64,000 nucleotides of DNA from Rotaria sordida (GCA_905250125.1 CAJNOL010000012.1:372001-436000), one strand, 5' to 3'. Shown: positions 26,331 through 38,110, numbered from the stretch's first letter. Translations and numbers: made by a program. Notes: generated by a model not told the origin, from the sequence alone.

Positions 26331-27699
26331 CTTTTTCGTGGAAATTTGATTTTCATAGAAAATAGCTTTAACACATTCATTTTCATGTGTATTCACCCTT
26401 CAATAATTGTATTCGTTGGTATTTTCAGTGTGTGCAGTCATTCGTTTTTCTTTTCCTTGTTTATATCATTACATAGATGGTCATCTTTCACGTCAAACCG
26501 ACTACTTATTCACATTTAGTTTTCTCTTTCTTATATGTGTCACATAGTAGGAGCGAGATAACGAAACGAAATTTCGATTTTTTTGTTTTGTATTTCTTTT
26601 CGTAGCATTATCGCTGATTCTTTTCTCTCATATATATCAAAACAACTGAAATTTTTAGCTGATTTACATGTCGTCTAAAGAAATCGATACAGAAGACAGC
26701 GGGAACTCACTGAATGATGTGAGTTCTTTGGATAATGAGTTTGCTAGAATGCAATTTGAATCTTCAAGCCCTGAGGAAGAAGTTACTGATGATGACGTGG
26801 ATTTACAAATCTGAAATGAAATAGAATCAGAATCGGATGCTGAATTCCAGGAGGCTCATGGAATCATCGAAGAAGTAACGCCAATTTCGGAAGATAATAC
26901 AATCAATCCTATCGATTACTATCAACATTTCGTTACTGACAAAGTTATTAGTCTCATGGTTCACGAAATTAATCGATATGCAGAACAACACTTACAAACC
27001 CAGAAGCCTACCAGACGATCAAAGACTCTTCAATGGGAATCAACTACTAACAAGTCATATTTGATTATAATGATGGGAAGCAAGTTATAGATTTATGTGA
27101 TCAACTATGAGCATACTATACATGCCTCAGACAACCTATAAAATGGTATCAAAAGGTGGCATTTGAATTGATATTTGGAACGGCAATAGTTAATGCCTAT
27201 TTGATTTACAAGAAAAACTATGCCACAAACGACATGATCATTGCGTAGTTTCGTAAAAGTCTTATATGATCTTTACTCCTTGGTGCGCCATTCAAGAAGC
27301 TGAAACCTGACCCGAGGCAACAATCAGTAAGTAATTTGAAGCGTAAACTAGCTGATCAGAAGCTCGAAGAAAAGGAAAGATTTGCGCGCAATGTTCACAG
27401 ACGCTGTGTTGGCTGCTATGAGAAAATCAGGGAACAACAATCAAGAGAAGCGAGCACGGCGATAGCAAAGAAAATGAAAACCTTCTGTTCTGACTGTGAT
27501 AATTTTTTTTTGTCTTGATTGTCTTAAGGAGAAGCATCATGTTATGCAATAAATGATACAAAAAATGTCGAACGTAGAGTAGACTACACATTATGTATAA
27601 CTTCCTGCCGGAAAAAAAGGCAAAAGAAAGTATTTTTCTATAGAGTTTCTTCTTAAAATATAGTGTGATCCATCAGTGGAACACATCGCCGCGAAAGGA
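26331..27699 (+). mobile_element. Decayed piggyBac element (core-deleted)
   Basis: About 1.37 kb. The right end, read inward on the minus strand from TTAA at 27700-27703, is CCTTTCGCGGCG-like. The best left counterpart is CTTTTTCGTGG after TTAA at 26327-26330; the differences over the first 11 bases are mainly C/T. TTAA at both sides fits the piggyBac target site. It encloses transposase remnants (listed separately). The right end is convincing; the left end is the best of two candidates, the other being TTAATCGCTTTTGC at 25932. Confidence 0.6.
26668..27546 (+). pseudogene. piggyBac transposase remnant (PGBD-like), catalytic core missing
   Basis: Begins at an ATG with an acidic Ser/Glu/Asp-rich N-terminus, then the start of the transposase domain (NPIDYYQHFVTDKVISLM, NRYAEQHL). 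Around 27050 it jumps to the C-terminal part (DYNDGKQVIDLCDQL, then KWYQKVAFELIFGTAIVNAY), skipping the central region where the catalytic aspartates lie. It ends with the cysteine-rich domain (RRCVGCYEKIREQ, TFCSDCDNFF, then CLDCLKEKHH in a shifted frame). In-frame stops (near 26812 and 27090 onward) and frameshifts make it non-functional. The family is recognised from the paired N- and C-terminal motifs. Confidence 0.8.
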
Positions 27700-27703
27700 T
27701 TAA

Positions 27704-30700
27704 AGCTCCCTAATGACACGTTTTTCAGTGTTTGATCCTAATGTTTTGAAATCAGCGTCACTCTGTGACGTCTAACTTGATTGAACAAGTCGAAAGTTAT
27801 TGACCTATGCATAATATGTGCGCCTTTGTATCAATTTTAAGTTCTTTTCTTTTCAAAAATCCTCTTAGACGAAAAAAAACCAAAGTCTACATTTTGAATA
27901 TCTTTGCCATTAAGCAGCTAGTTGTTAGGATATTTTACTGAACACTCGGAAAATGATGGAGAACGAAATGCACGAATCAAACTTTCTTTAAACTAACTTT
28001 TATTTTTTTTCATCAATTGTATAAAAAAGTTGCAATTCATTCATATATCATTATGCATAAGTCTTCATAATTTCAAATCTCAATTAATTTTCGACAAAAA
28101 TTATTAATCGTTTTTTTATTTTATAGGTTGTCATAATCGCCTCAAAAAATATGTAGAAAAAATTTTCTTATCTAAATTTCGAAAATGAAATTAAAATGAA
28201 TTTCTATTTATACTTGTTAAAAAAAGTATTTAATTTAATTCGAGAACTAAACAGTTGAAGATGGAAAATCTTTTTTCTTCTCTTGATCAAGTCAACATTC
28301 ATTAATTAAAGTAGATAAGTCATTAAAATATTTTTTTTTTATTTATTTTACATTTCATCACATCGTTTTTCTTTATTTATTAACTTCAATCTATCTTTTT
28401 ATGTTCTAATATTTTAGTATATATATACTCTGTAAAAAATGAGGATGAGTATTATGTGAGTACTCATGTAGGCAAATCGTACTCGCTGAATGAATATTTT
28501 TACTAGAGAAGCTATATATATTTGTTTTCCATATAACAAAAAAGGTATCTTTTGGTTGGGAACGAATATTTAAGTTAATAGAAGGAAATTGAATATGTAA
28601 TAAAAGATCATTTTTTCTCCATTCCCATCGTTGAATGTCGAATATAAATAGTTGTACTCAATTTCAAATACTATGTGAGATCTAAGTATATTGATAAACA
28701 ATAATCGTTTCCTTTATTCTCGTGTTAAAAAAATACAGAGAACACATTTTTCATTGATTATGTCGATTCTTTCACTATTCTATTATTCATGAAAGAGAGA
28801 TTAAGATTCAATACATTATTTGAAATTTCTCTCTCAAAACCATACATTTCATCAACATTGTGACTATCGATAACTGAAATATATTGTTCCAATCTTTGAT
28901 ATCTATACTTGTTCATTCGATGAATTTTGATGTCAAATTTCATGAAGATAGTTTCTCTCTTTTCATCATCACATATATTAGAAACAAAAACGAAGAAAGA
29001 AGAGAAACATATGAGAATGTATCATACACGTGATAAGAGCCATAAACAAAATGAAAGAATCATAAAAGAGACGATATATAAGACAATGAATTGTGAGATG
29101 TATTATGGACTAATAATGTCTGTTAAAATTTTTACATAGACAATATTTAATCGTAGCATGATTTTGAAAAATTTTATTGATAGAATTGACACTGATCATC
29201 AGAGTTCGAATCAAAAGTTTCATTTGAAAAATGAGAGAAATATCCACAGTGTCCTATTCAATAATAACACTAATACATGCTTTCTACACCAATTCGAATA
29301 CGTGACATGCTGAAAAAAATTCTTTCTCTTCTTCTTTTTATCTATGCTCTCGTAATAGTGAAAGTGAAATAGGCTTCTTGTACATCAGTTGTACGTCATT
29401 TATTCATCGTGTATTTCAGCTGTTCAAGGTTCACTCGATATTAAAAAGTTAAATTGAAAATCGAAATTGATTTCTTCAAGTGATCTATGTCTATTCAAGT
29501 AAGTCAGTCTTTAATAAGATATAAAGACATTTAATTGTATTAATTCTTTGAACTAGGTTGAATAATCAATTGCATTTTCATCTGCTATCGAACAAGTTCA
29601 ATAAATAAAAGTAAGTCGAGAAATTATTGAGACAAAAAAAAGGATTCAATTTTTCAAGATTTTACATCAAAGAGTGGCGCTATAAAGTCAAGTAAAAATA
29701 TTCAAACTAATCGATTTACTTAAGGATAAGAATATTAAAGAAGAACAAGTAATGAATAGTCAAAGTCAATTATCAACATGTCTATATGTGCTTTTCGAAT
29801 TCTGATTGAAAATAAGGTTAGTCTATTACATTCACCATTTCTATTGACATTTTTTCATGAGCAAATGAAAAAAATTGTTCATAGTCTTATTCTAAAAGGA
29901 AATGAGTTTCTTTAATTTTTTTTTATGGGGATCACCTTAGTTGGCGTTGCTAATTGACTCATGAACAAGTTGATTTAAATCAATATGATCTTCTGAGATT
30001 CTCTCCCTACAACATAAAACTCTTCAGTAATGTGCTATTTAGCTAGTCACGATATCATGAATGACTAACATTAAGGAATCGATGATTCAGTTAAAGGAAA
30101 AACAGACTAAGACAAATATACATTTCATCGATAATCACTGAAATACATAACGAAATCGATGAGTGCAATGAAAAATGATGGACAGAACGAAATCGTCTAG
30201 GCCATGGGTTCTGATTATAGAGAAAGAAAAGAAAGCGAAAGAAACGCCATTAGATAGAACAAGAATAGATTTGAGGAGAGCAAATTATGCGAAAAAGATA
30301 AATACACATGTCAAACGTCAAGATATTGTTGACAACACAGCTGCGGACAATTGGATCAATCGACGAAGAAATTGTTCCTATTTAGGGAGGAATGCTTCAT
30401 CCTACATAAAGTTATATATATATCAAGGAGAAATGGAAAGAAAGAATTTAAAAATATACAGTAAGTTGTTTGGACTTTTGCTTGTAAAAATGAAAATGGT
30501 GGATGGATTTCTCTGTTGAGAGTAATTCATTTCTTTTTGACTTTGTTGGAGATGAATCATTTCTACTTGAAATGGAATAATGTTCCTGTTTTGAGGATAC
30601 TGTCCGGCTCTCTTGAATAAACATCGTCTTTAATATTTCACATATGTCTCATATGTATAGTTTTTTCGAGCAGAACTCTTATTGCTGTTGACTTGAGAAT

Positions 30701-30808
30701 AGTTCGACGAGGATTTTCTTTTTCAAAAAGTTAAAAATCATTTTGAGATAAAGTTGAGGAGAGAATTAATTCTCAGGAATATTTTTCATTTATATTAATT
30801 TTCATCAG
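27704..30808. other. Intergenic, no gene seen
   Basis: A+T-rich sequence. A 114-codon open frame at 30175-30519 is the longest here; it is Lys/Arg-rich, matches nothing I recognise and lacks flanking splice signals in phase with the methyltransferase remnant that follows, so I leave it uncalled. Confidence 0.4.
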
Positions 30809-32429
30809 ATTTTATCAACAACAACTGTACCAAAAACAACTCGTACTTCAATTAATCATCAACAATAATCGCAGTCGAACATCTGCGATGCTAAAAAAAC
30901 AACTTAAGGTAATATATGTGCTTCTATTGTTGGCTTGATCGACATATGGATTGAAAAATGATCTCATTTGATGATATTAGTTTTCACATTGTCGAGAAAA
31001 ATTTATTTACACATATCGATCAATTGAGAAATCGTTTTATCTAACAATTGTCCGATGAAAAATATTCATGCAAAAATGACGATCTTTTTTTTTATTATAA
31101 ATAATCTAGTTCGATTTTTTGATACAAATTACTATTTTCAGAAATAATTCGATTAAAATCTTAATCGAATCAAATTTGATTGAGAGATTCTCCATTAATT
31201 AAAATTTATTATTTTTGGCTAAATTAGATTCATATTTTTAATCGATAATAAGTTTTAGAATCGATTAAAATCTCAATATCATCAAAGGTGATTCAGAAAT
31301 CTTCAAATGATTATATCATAAAAAATTTAATATTCAAGTTTTCCCCATAAAGATCTCAGCGAAAATCAATGTTTTTATCTGAAAATATGAGCTTTTTAAA
31401 AAAACTTAACATTCTCGAACTCTGAGTAAAAGAAATGTGATTTGTAAAGTGTTTTATTATCTCAAAATGGAAACATGTATTTTGACCGAAACCTTCGGCA
31501 CATTATAGCACCACTGAAATCTTTGTAACCAAAACTTCAAATTAAGATTCTACTACCAGATTTTTTATGATACATTTTAATATCAATTAAAGTTTGATAA
31601 ATTCAATGTAACTTTCGAAGAAAGATCTAACGAAGAAATTCAATCTAGACTTTATCAAGTCTCAATAAATCCTATCAAATAAAGAAATCTCCACCTGTAA
31701 TTTAGTTTAAATCTATAGTTTTACAGTTATCTATAATCAGTTCACAACTAACTTTCGATTAGACGAAATAAAAAATAATTCGCAATTGAATGCACTCTCA
31801 TTTTTATTATTTTCTATCTTTTAGCCCATTATCAATATATATGTGATCATCGATTGTCTAAAAGGATTAAAAATGTTGCCAAGCAATTCAATTCAATGTA
31901 TTGTTACTTCACCATCATATAATAAACTTCGCCTTTAAGGAGGTCGTCGATATGAAGGACAAATTATTTATGATACATATGATGATAATATGGATGAAAA
32001 CGAATATTAACCATGGCAATATGATCTTTGAAATGAAATAAATCGTGTATTGACGTCAATTAGTTCTTTCTTTTACAATCGTAAAGATCGTCGTTATTGT
32101 AAACGTGATTATCCTCCAGAATAATTTATTTTTCATTGTAATTTACAATAATATCAAACAATTATTTGGGATCGTGGTTGTACACCTAATCAAAATACTG
32201 CATATTTTCGTTGAAATCTTGAAAAAATTTTTTGGTTAATAAAATCTTCAGTTAATAATTCATTAGCACTAAAATTTTATCGTAATAGACGACCAGAATG
32301 TTTTAAAAGTTCAATTTGAAGAATAGCGCCTGATCGAAAAAAAATCTAGCACTTTTAACTGGAATTTGTGTTTTGGCAACAACTAATAAAGGTAAACATG
32401 AAGATAGTTCCAAAACTCATTTAAAGTAA
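30809..32429 (+). pseudogene. Bacterial-type N4-cytosine/N6-adenine DNA methyltransferase relic
   Basis: Two parts. An exon-like piece 30809-30908 has an acceptor before it and GTAATA after it, reads 33 codons without a stop and ends QLK. The main part 31825-32349 follows a TTTTAG acceptor. It reads in one frame through DCLKGLKMLPSNSIQCIVTS, then SPSYN (amino-methyltransferases usually have SPPY), GGRRYEGQ, YQTIIWDRG, EKIFWLIKSS and RIAPDRK. These in order match the type II beta/N4C-N6A (PF01555-like) family. Seven internal stops interrupt it (31936, 32008, 32029, 32122, 32149, 32212, 32317), plus TAG at 32347. A shifted remnant GICVLATTNKGK follows at 32358; the expected DPFAGSGTT SAM-binding motif after it is absent. 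Bdelloids are known to have domesticated a horizontally acquired bacterial N4C methyltransferase, so this may be a dead copy of it or of a relative. The family call is strong; specificity is not decidable. Confidence 0.8.
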
Positions 32430-33020
32430 TAGACAACATAGACAAAGATACTAGCTTTTTTTGTTACCCGATAACATTTGCAATTAGAAAATAAGAACGC
32501 CTACTCAACGACAAACGTCGGATTGAATCGAATGATGCCTCATATTGTAGAGAATACTTGAAGTGTTGATCGAAATTGATTTCATTTTCTATGATCTTCC
32601 AAATTAATTTGAGATTATATTGAAGTTTAAACAGACATAAACGAGAAAATTAATCGTATTTATATAACTAAAATGAATAATTATGCTAAACAAATGGTCA
32701 ATTGACATGTTTTCGTCTAGAGCTGAACAAAAGGCTCGAAGTACTCGTACTAGACCATCAAGTATTCTAAAGAACAAGATTGGATAAGGTCATTTTTCTG
32801 CTCCCGAAATATTTTAGTGTTTTACAATGAAATCAATTCAATGATGAGTCTCAATAACGTTGAAAAAGTTTATTTTGCAACATCTCTCGATCAATTTTTC
32901 GCGTGATATTGATATCCTTCTATTTTCTGTCGACTTGTGATAGAGCGATAAAGCACTGGTATGATGAGAAATAAATTAGTAAAACAATTTGAATAAATTT
33001 AAAAATATCATTGAAGATAA
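32430..33020. other. Spacer, nothing recognised
   Basis: A+T-rich sequence after the methyltransferase relic. I looked for a chromodomain-like C-terminal extension, as reported for the bdelloid enzyme, and did not see one. Confidence 0.4.
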
Positions 33021-33280
33021 TATTCCCTAGACTGAAAGTATAGGGTCTAGAAACGGAAATTCGCCTGTGTCTGTCTGTCTGTCTGTCCGTCTGTCTGTCT
33101 GTCTGTCTGTCTGTAACACGTATGGTTACCATATGGTAACTATGTGATCGTTAAAATAAAAATAAATATATATTTCGAATGGCGCGCACAGCCAATAAAA
33201 TAAGATTTTCTTTCTATTCCCAAGACTGAAAGGCTAGCGTCTAGAAATCGAAATTCACCTGTGTCTGTCTGTCTGTCGGT
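33021..33280. repeat. Duplicated unit carrying TGTC microsatellites
   Basis: A unit of about 45 bp (ATTCCC, AGACTGAAAG, GTCTAGAAA, CGAAATTC, CCTG) occurs at 33021 and again at 33216. Each copy runs directly into a (TGTC)n tract: 33066-33114, about 12 units with one CCGT variant, and 33259-33278, about 5 units. The microsatellite is therefore part of a repeated sequence, not two independent expansions. Confidence 0.85.
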
Positions 33281-33293
33281 AACACAGTCAAAA

Positions 33294-33434
33294 TGGTCAT
33301 TTTTTGGCACACGTGACCATTTTTATGGCATAAACGACCACTTTTTTGGCACAAGTGACCATTTTCGTGCCACAAATGGCCATTTTTTTGGCACAAGTGA
33401 CCATTTTTTTGGCACAAACGGCCATTTTTTTACT
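33294..33434. repeat. 21-bp minisatellite, unit like GGCACAAGTGACCATTTTTTT
   Basis: About seven tandem copies of a 21-bp unit alternating TGACCA/GGCCA cores with T runs and GGCAC. Because 21 is a multiple of three, one forward frame is open and repeats a seven-residue motif (like FFGTSDH); this is a by-product of the repeat. Degenerate related units (ACTATGGCACAAACGGTCA) continue to about 33590. Confidence 0.9.
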
Positions 33435-33599
33435 AAAATTAACTAGGTCACTATGGTACAAATGAGCATGTAACTATGGCACAAACGGTCATTTTTTTGG
33501 TAGAAACGACCACATAACTATGGCACAAGTGACCATATAGCAATCATGGTACAAACAACTATTCCGGTAACTATGGTACAAATGACCAGCTAAAGACTG

Positions 33600-35040
33600 A
33601 TGTAAATGAACCCATAATAATCATGGGTAAAATGTCAATGGAATAACTATAATTTGGGTAGTGATGTAAAACGGCTTACTTACACAAGCATTTAATTAGT
33701 GAGAGTCAGACCAAAAGAGCAGTATGGATTTAAAGAAATCGTTAAAATTATTCATTATTGTAAGATTGATTGTGCAATGTTGTATCAATGAATATCTAAT
33801 TTATTAATAGTTTAGAATTAATGCGTGAATTTAAGCATAAAATATTGATTAATAAAACTCAAATTTTATGAATAATATAATTCATATTTTTGTACGTACA
33901 AATAGCGCCAATATAATTATAAAAAAATCGTATTGTTGTCTAATCTTATTGGGCGCTATTTATATTCATAAAAGCAAAAAAAAAATAAAACAAAAATGAT
34001 AAAAAAAAATTAAATTTGTAAATGCATCATCTTTACTTAGAGTGAGAATTCTCCAAATTAAGTTTTCTGGTCGCCTAAGGTATACTGGTCATATTATCAA
34101 TGTTGCGTATTACTTTTTTAATGTAGCTTTTTATGCTATTCCATCCGTACATGTATTCTATCAGTCTAGGGCTAAGTGAATCGCTTGACGATGAACGTTA
34201 CTTGTATAATTTAGCAAAAGAATGAGAACGATTGTATTAAATGACCTATTATTGATTTTGTCTTCTAGAAGCTTTTTTGATTTAATATAAAATCGGTCGT
34301 TAGAAATTTTTTCGAATGAATATAACTTTAATAAAGAAAACAAAAAATAAATATATTAGAAGAATACATTATATAAACAGAAATATTTTATTATGAAACA
34401 TTATGTAGAGTGTGTAAGTCTAATATTATTGATCGTTGTCGTCTACAATCAATTTCAAAGAGTTTGTTCACATATTGATTAGATAGTTTCTTAAAGAATA
34501 ATAATTTGATTGATGTTAGTATGAGACTATATTATTTTGATTTTCTTTCTATTTTCTGAAGTTTTAAAATTGTTTTCGTTGAAAAAAAAGATGCTATGCC
34601 ATTGTCAATGATATTAAAGACTTGACCTTCTATCACGGTTATAGATATTGCAAAAATTTATCAAATCAAGAAGTCAAACATTGAATAATAAGAAAGTATT
34701 TCTCTAATAATTCATTCTGAAAGTTTAATATTTTGATAAAACATTTTGGATATCAGAATCTATTTCTAGTTTCACCAGTTTTCTATGAAAGCATAAAGAA
34801 ACATTTATTAAATGAGTAGATCTTGTTATGTACAGTTATGTATCAATATATTTGATCAAATATTAATTTTCATAATTGATGAATAAAAGAGAATATGACT
34901 AAGATCCTAAATATTTAATTATTTGATAGTTAGATCTACACTTGTTTGAATTATCAATTTAATATCATTTAATATTTATTTTAATTTGTTTTAGAGAATA
35001 CTATCTAATCTAAAATGTTCCTTGTTGATTTAATTTCGTC
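33600..35040. other. Intergenic, no gene seen
   Basis: A+T-rich DNA with no supported feature. Confidence 0.45.
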
Positions 35041-35044
35041 GAAC

Positions 35045-35828
35045 AGAAGACTATGATAATCAAATTGTATCATTGCTTCGTCAAATGTCACAATTAGAAA
35101 AACTTACGTTATCCCTTATTGTTCGTGGTCAAATTTCATTCATTGATAGAAATCATCTAGTTAATCATATCCTTAGTAAAATGCTATATCTACATACCTT
35201 TATCTTCAATATCATCACTGAAATTTTCATACTGGACGAAGAACTTTTGCCAATACCTGATGATGTTGGACGTGTGCTCATCCAAGAAGGATATCAAGTG
35301 AACTGTTATACTATCCTAAATTTAGCATGGGTCACTGTCATATTTACTCACTTCCGTTTATTATGGAACGCATCGATACACATAGTAGGAAATTTCCTGG
35401 TGATTTATTCATGACTGTTCGTCACTTAGTAGCGCATGATTTATTTCGTCCATTTGAATATGATTTCTTTGTTCGAATTTCTCAAGCTTTTTCATTACTA
35501 AATAAATTGGCAATAGTTAATGCAAATGAACAAAAGAAGAAGTTAACACATCAACAAGGTGAACATGAATAAATATTTTCAATTATTGAATTTTCTCATC
35601 TCAAGATATGATATCAACTATGTGAAACAATTTCTTTTCGACATCAACACACGTTTACCTTGTCTTAACACATTACATATTAAATATATAGACTTGGTGA
35701 TCGTAACAGAGAATTTCACAAATAATACTGCTCGTGCTAATTGTTCAAAATTACAACATATTATCTTTGATTCACCACCAATGACATATCCGAAAAATTT
35801 TTACATTTATTTTCCTTTGTTTAAATAA
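35045..35828 (+). pseudogene. F-box/repeat-type bdelloid protein, C-terminal part, frameshifted
   Basis: Three overlapping frames together give one family-like sequence. 35045-35320 reads LEKLTLSLIVRGQISFIDRN and HLVNHILSKMLYLHTFIFNI. After a one-base shift near 35320, 35327-35569 reads GHCHIYSLPFIMERI and DLFRPFEYDFFVRISQAFSL, ending at a stop after QQGEHE. After another shift, 35605-35828 reads YVKQFLFDINTRLPCLNTLH and ends PKNFYIYFPLFK. The pattern of leucine-rich steps recalls the large F-box/LRR-like families annotated in bdelloid genomes. The F-box itself would lie upstream and is not seen. At least two frame disruptions make a functional product unlikely. Confidence 0.6.
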
Positions 35829-36026
35829 AATTTCTTCGTTATCTAGTTGTAATATTTTGTTTATATATCAATAAAGAAAATAAAGAAATCAAAGTAGTCT
35901 TGATATAGCTCATTATTTTTATTGCATCTAATATTGATATGTGACTTGTGCGAAATGGAAATTATACAAAAGACGGGGGTGTATAAGAAGACACATCGTT
36001 CCGTTCGTATTTTTCGTGGCCAACCG

Positions 36027-37488
36027 TATTAAATCATATAGCAACTGAAAGAGCAAGTCAAGACTAACATTTTGGTAGTAGTTTAATTAGGTTTTAATTA
36101 AATTTGGAAAGCATAAATCTATTACCAAAGTAGCTCATTTTTAGTCATTAATCCAATAATTGACTCTATTACTGAGGGTTCAATTTGAGAATAAGTAAAC
36201 AAGATAAGATGGTACTGAAATCATGGATTTGATAGCTCTTTGATAGAGCTTCAATTGAATATATAAATCGTCAATTGATTATTAAATTCAATGAGATGTT
36301 GATCCACTTTACTGACAGGCACTATCATCATATTTGCTATATTAAGCATCTGCTCTTATCTTTCAAAAACTATTTTAGTTTAAAAATTGAAAGTATCGAA
36401 ATCTTGGTCTTACTCGTTTGATACCTCTTTTCGAAAGATACAAAATCATATATTTTCCAAAGTGAAAAAAATATGGCCACTTGAAAAACTTCGAAACACA
36501 CTCTTCTCGAGATACGATTTCGCGTGTTTTTTATTAATATTTTGAAGATTTCGATCAGAAAAAGTACAATTTGAGTCCAAACTAATATGATATTTTGAAT
36601 CAGCCTAAAAAACTGAGTTAGTCTATGTATAATTTAATGATTTTCTCGACTATTTGTTTTCTTCGAAAAATTTATCCTGCTCCCCCTCTTCAGGGATCAA
36701 CTAAAAGATGAAATCATTCAAAACGCTGCTTTCTTTATATAAATACCTGGCATTTTGGTATCTAATAACTATAAACAACTTTTGACATTTGTTTATGACG
36801 TCCAAATGCCATTTTGACGGACTTCATTTTTTGGCTGAGTCCTGTGGAGACCAGGGGTAAATTTTTCGAAGAAAACAAATGTCTTAGAAATATTTGAAAC
36901 ATATATGAATCGGCTCAATTTTTCATGCTGATTCCGAATATGATATTGGTTTTGACTTAGACTGCCATTTTTGTAACAAAATGTGGCGAAATACTAGTCA
37001 AAAATGTACAAAATCGTACTTCGGAATTTTTCAAGTGGCCATATTTTTTGACTTCGGAAAATATATGATCTTGTATCTTTCGAAAAGAGCTATCAAATGA
37101 GTAAGACCAAGATTTCGGTATTTTGAATTTTTAAACTAAAATATTTTTTGAAAGATAAGAACAGACGATAAATATAGCAAATATGATGAGATAGTGTCTA
37201 TCAGTAAAGCGGATCGATATCTCATTGAATTTAATAATCAATTGACGATATATATATACAATTGAAGCTCTATCAAAGAGCTATCCAGTTCATAATTTTG
37301 GTGCTATCTTATCTTGTTTACTTATTTTCAAATTGAACCCACAGTAATAGAATCAATTACTGGATTAATGACTAAAAATGAGTTACTTTGGTAAAAGATT
37401 TATGTTTTCCAAATTCGATCAAAACATCATCAAACTAGCACTAAAATGTTAGTCTTAATTAGCTCTTTCAGTTGCTATATGATTCAAT
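36027..37488. repeat. 1.46-kb foldback element
   Basis: Long imperfect inverted repeat with arms of about 640 bp (36027-36676 and 36855-37488) and a loop of about 180 bp. Outer ends carry AATCATATAGCAACTGAAAG on the plus strand and its near complement at the right. Matching inner blocks include GTGGCCATATTTTT with AAATATGGCCACTTGAA, and TTTTCTTCGAAAAATTTA with TAAATTTTTCGAAGAAAA. No transposase in the loop. Target duplication not evident. Confidence 0.85.
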
Positions 37489-37855
37489 AGGGAAACTTTG
37501 ATATTACGGTTGAGAGCAGCAAAACCAATGGCAGCAAGATAATATGGACTACGTTATATTATTGACGGAATGAAATCAAATATTATAGAGAACGTCAATA
37601 GAATAGTTAAATGCATGATTCAGATGAATCCAGTGTTGAATAGAACAAATTATGAGCGAACAACTCCCTTGTACAATCTCATGTCAGATCAAACATTAAT
37701 ATTGATGATAAGTTTGAAAAAAACAGATAATCATGACTATTCTAGGAGAATTTCAAATATTTTTAGACGAGTTTAATACACAATGATATCAAGGATGTAA
37801 ACGTGCTGACCAAAAAGTCATAATTTCGGAGAAAAACAAGAAAACTAATCGTTCG

Positions 37856-38110
37856 TTATGTACTTATTGTTTGTTTCTGCACATTTTCATCTATAAAATT
37901 CAGATATTGATTAAGATCTATTGGTAGAAAAATATGCAGCGCCAATAATTCTAGTATCAAATGATATAGACTGCTAGATCGTAGATTACCGAATATCATG
38001 CATTCTGTATGAAAATAGACGTGACTATGCTTACCATTGACAGCAAAATTCAGAGAATGTATGTCTCTTTCATCAAATAAGTAGTCTAATAGTTGAGTAT
38101 TGTCGTACAA
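37856..38110 (-). pseudogene. Protein-coding fragment, possibly ankyrin-repeat-like
   Basis: An 84-codon minus-strand open frame (begins MYDNTQLLDYLFDERDIHSL; later LYHLILELLALHIFLPIDLN). The spacing of L-x-x-L-L and D-I-x-x-L-N steps is reminiscent of ankyrin repeats in bdelloid proteins, and the codon use is coding-like. No flanking exon could be joined. It lies next to the foldback element. Family assignment is weak. Confidence 0.25.

Noticed and set aside
30175..30519. 114-codon open frame upstream of the methyltransferase relic
   Set aside because: No recognisable domain, basic low-information composition, and no phase-compatible splice sites linking it to the relic.
31825..32349. Alternative genetic code (TAA = Gln, TGA = Trp), which would make the methyltransferase gene intact
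   Set aside because: All other genes in the window use TAA or TGA only as terminal stops, TGG codes Trp in the same frame, and the SAM-binding motif downstream is lost, so pseudogene decay fits better.
33261..33446. Open frame with a repeated seven-residue motif
   Set aside because: It is the 21-bp minisatellite read in a frame that happens to be open.
33021..33600. CRISPR-like array
   Set aside because: The repeats are directly tandem with no unique spacers, and the genome is eukaryotic.
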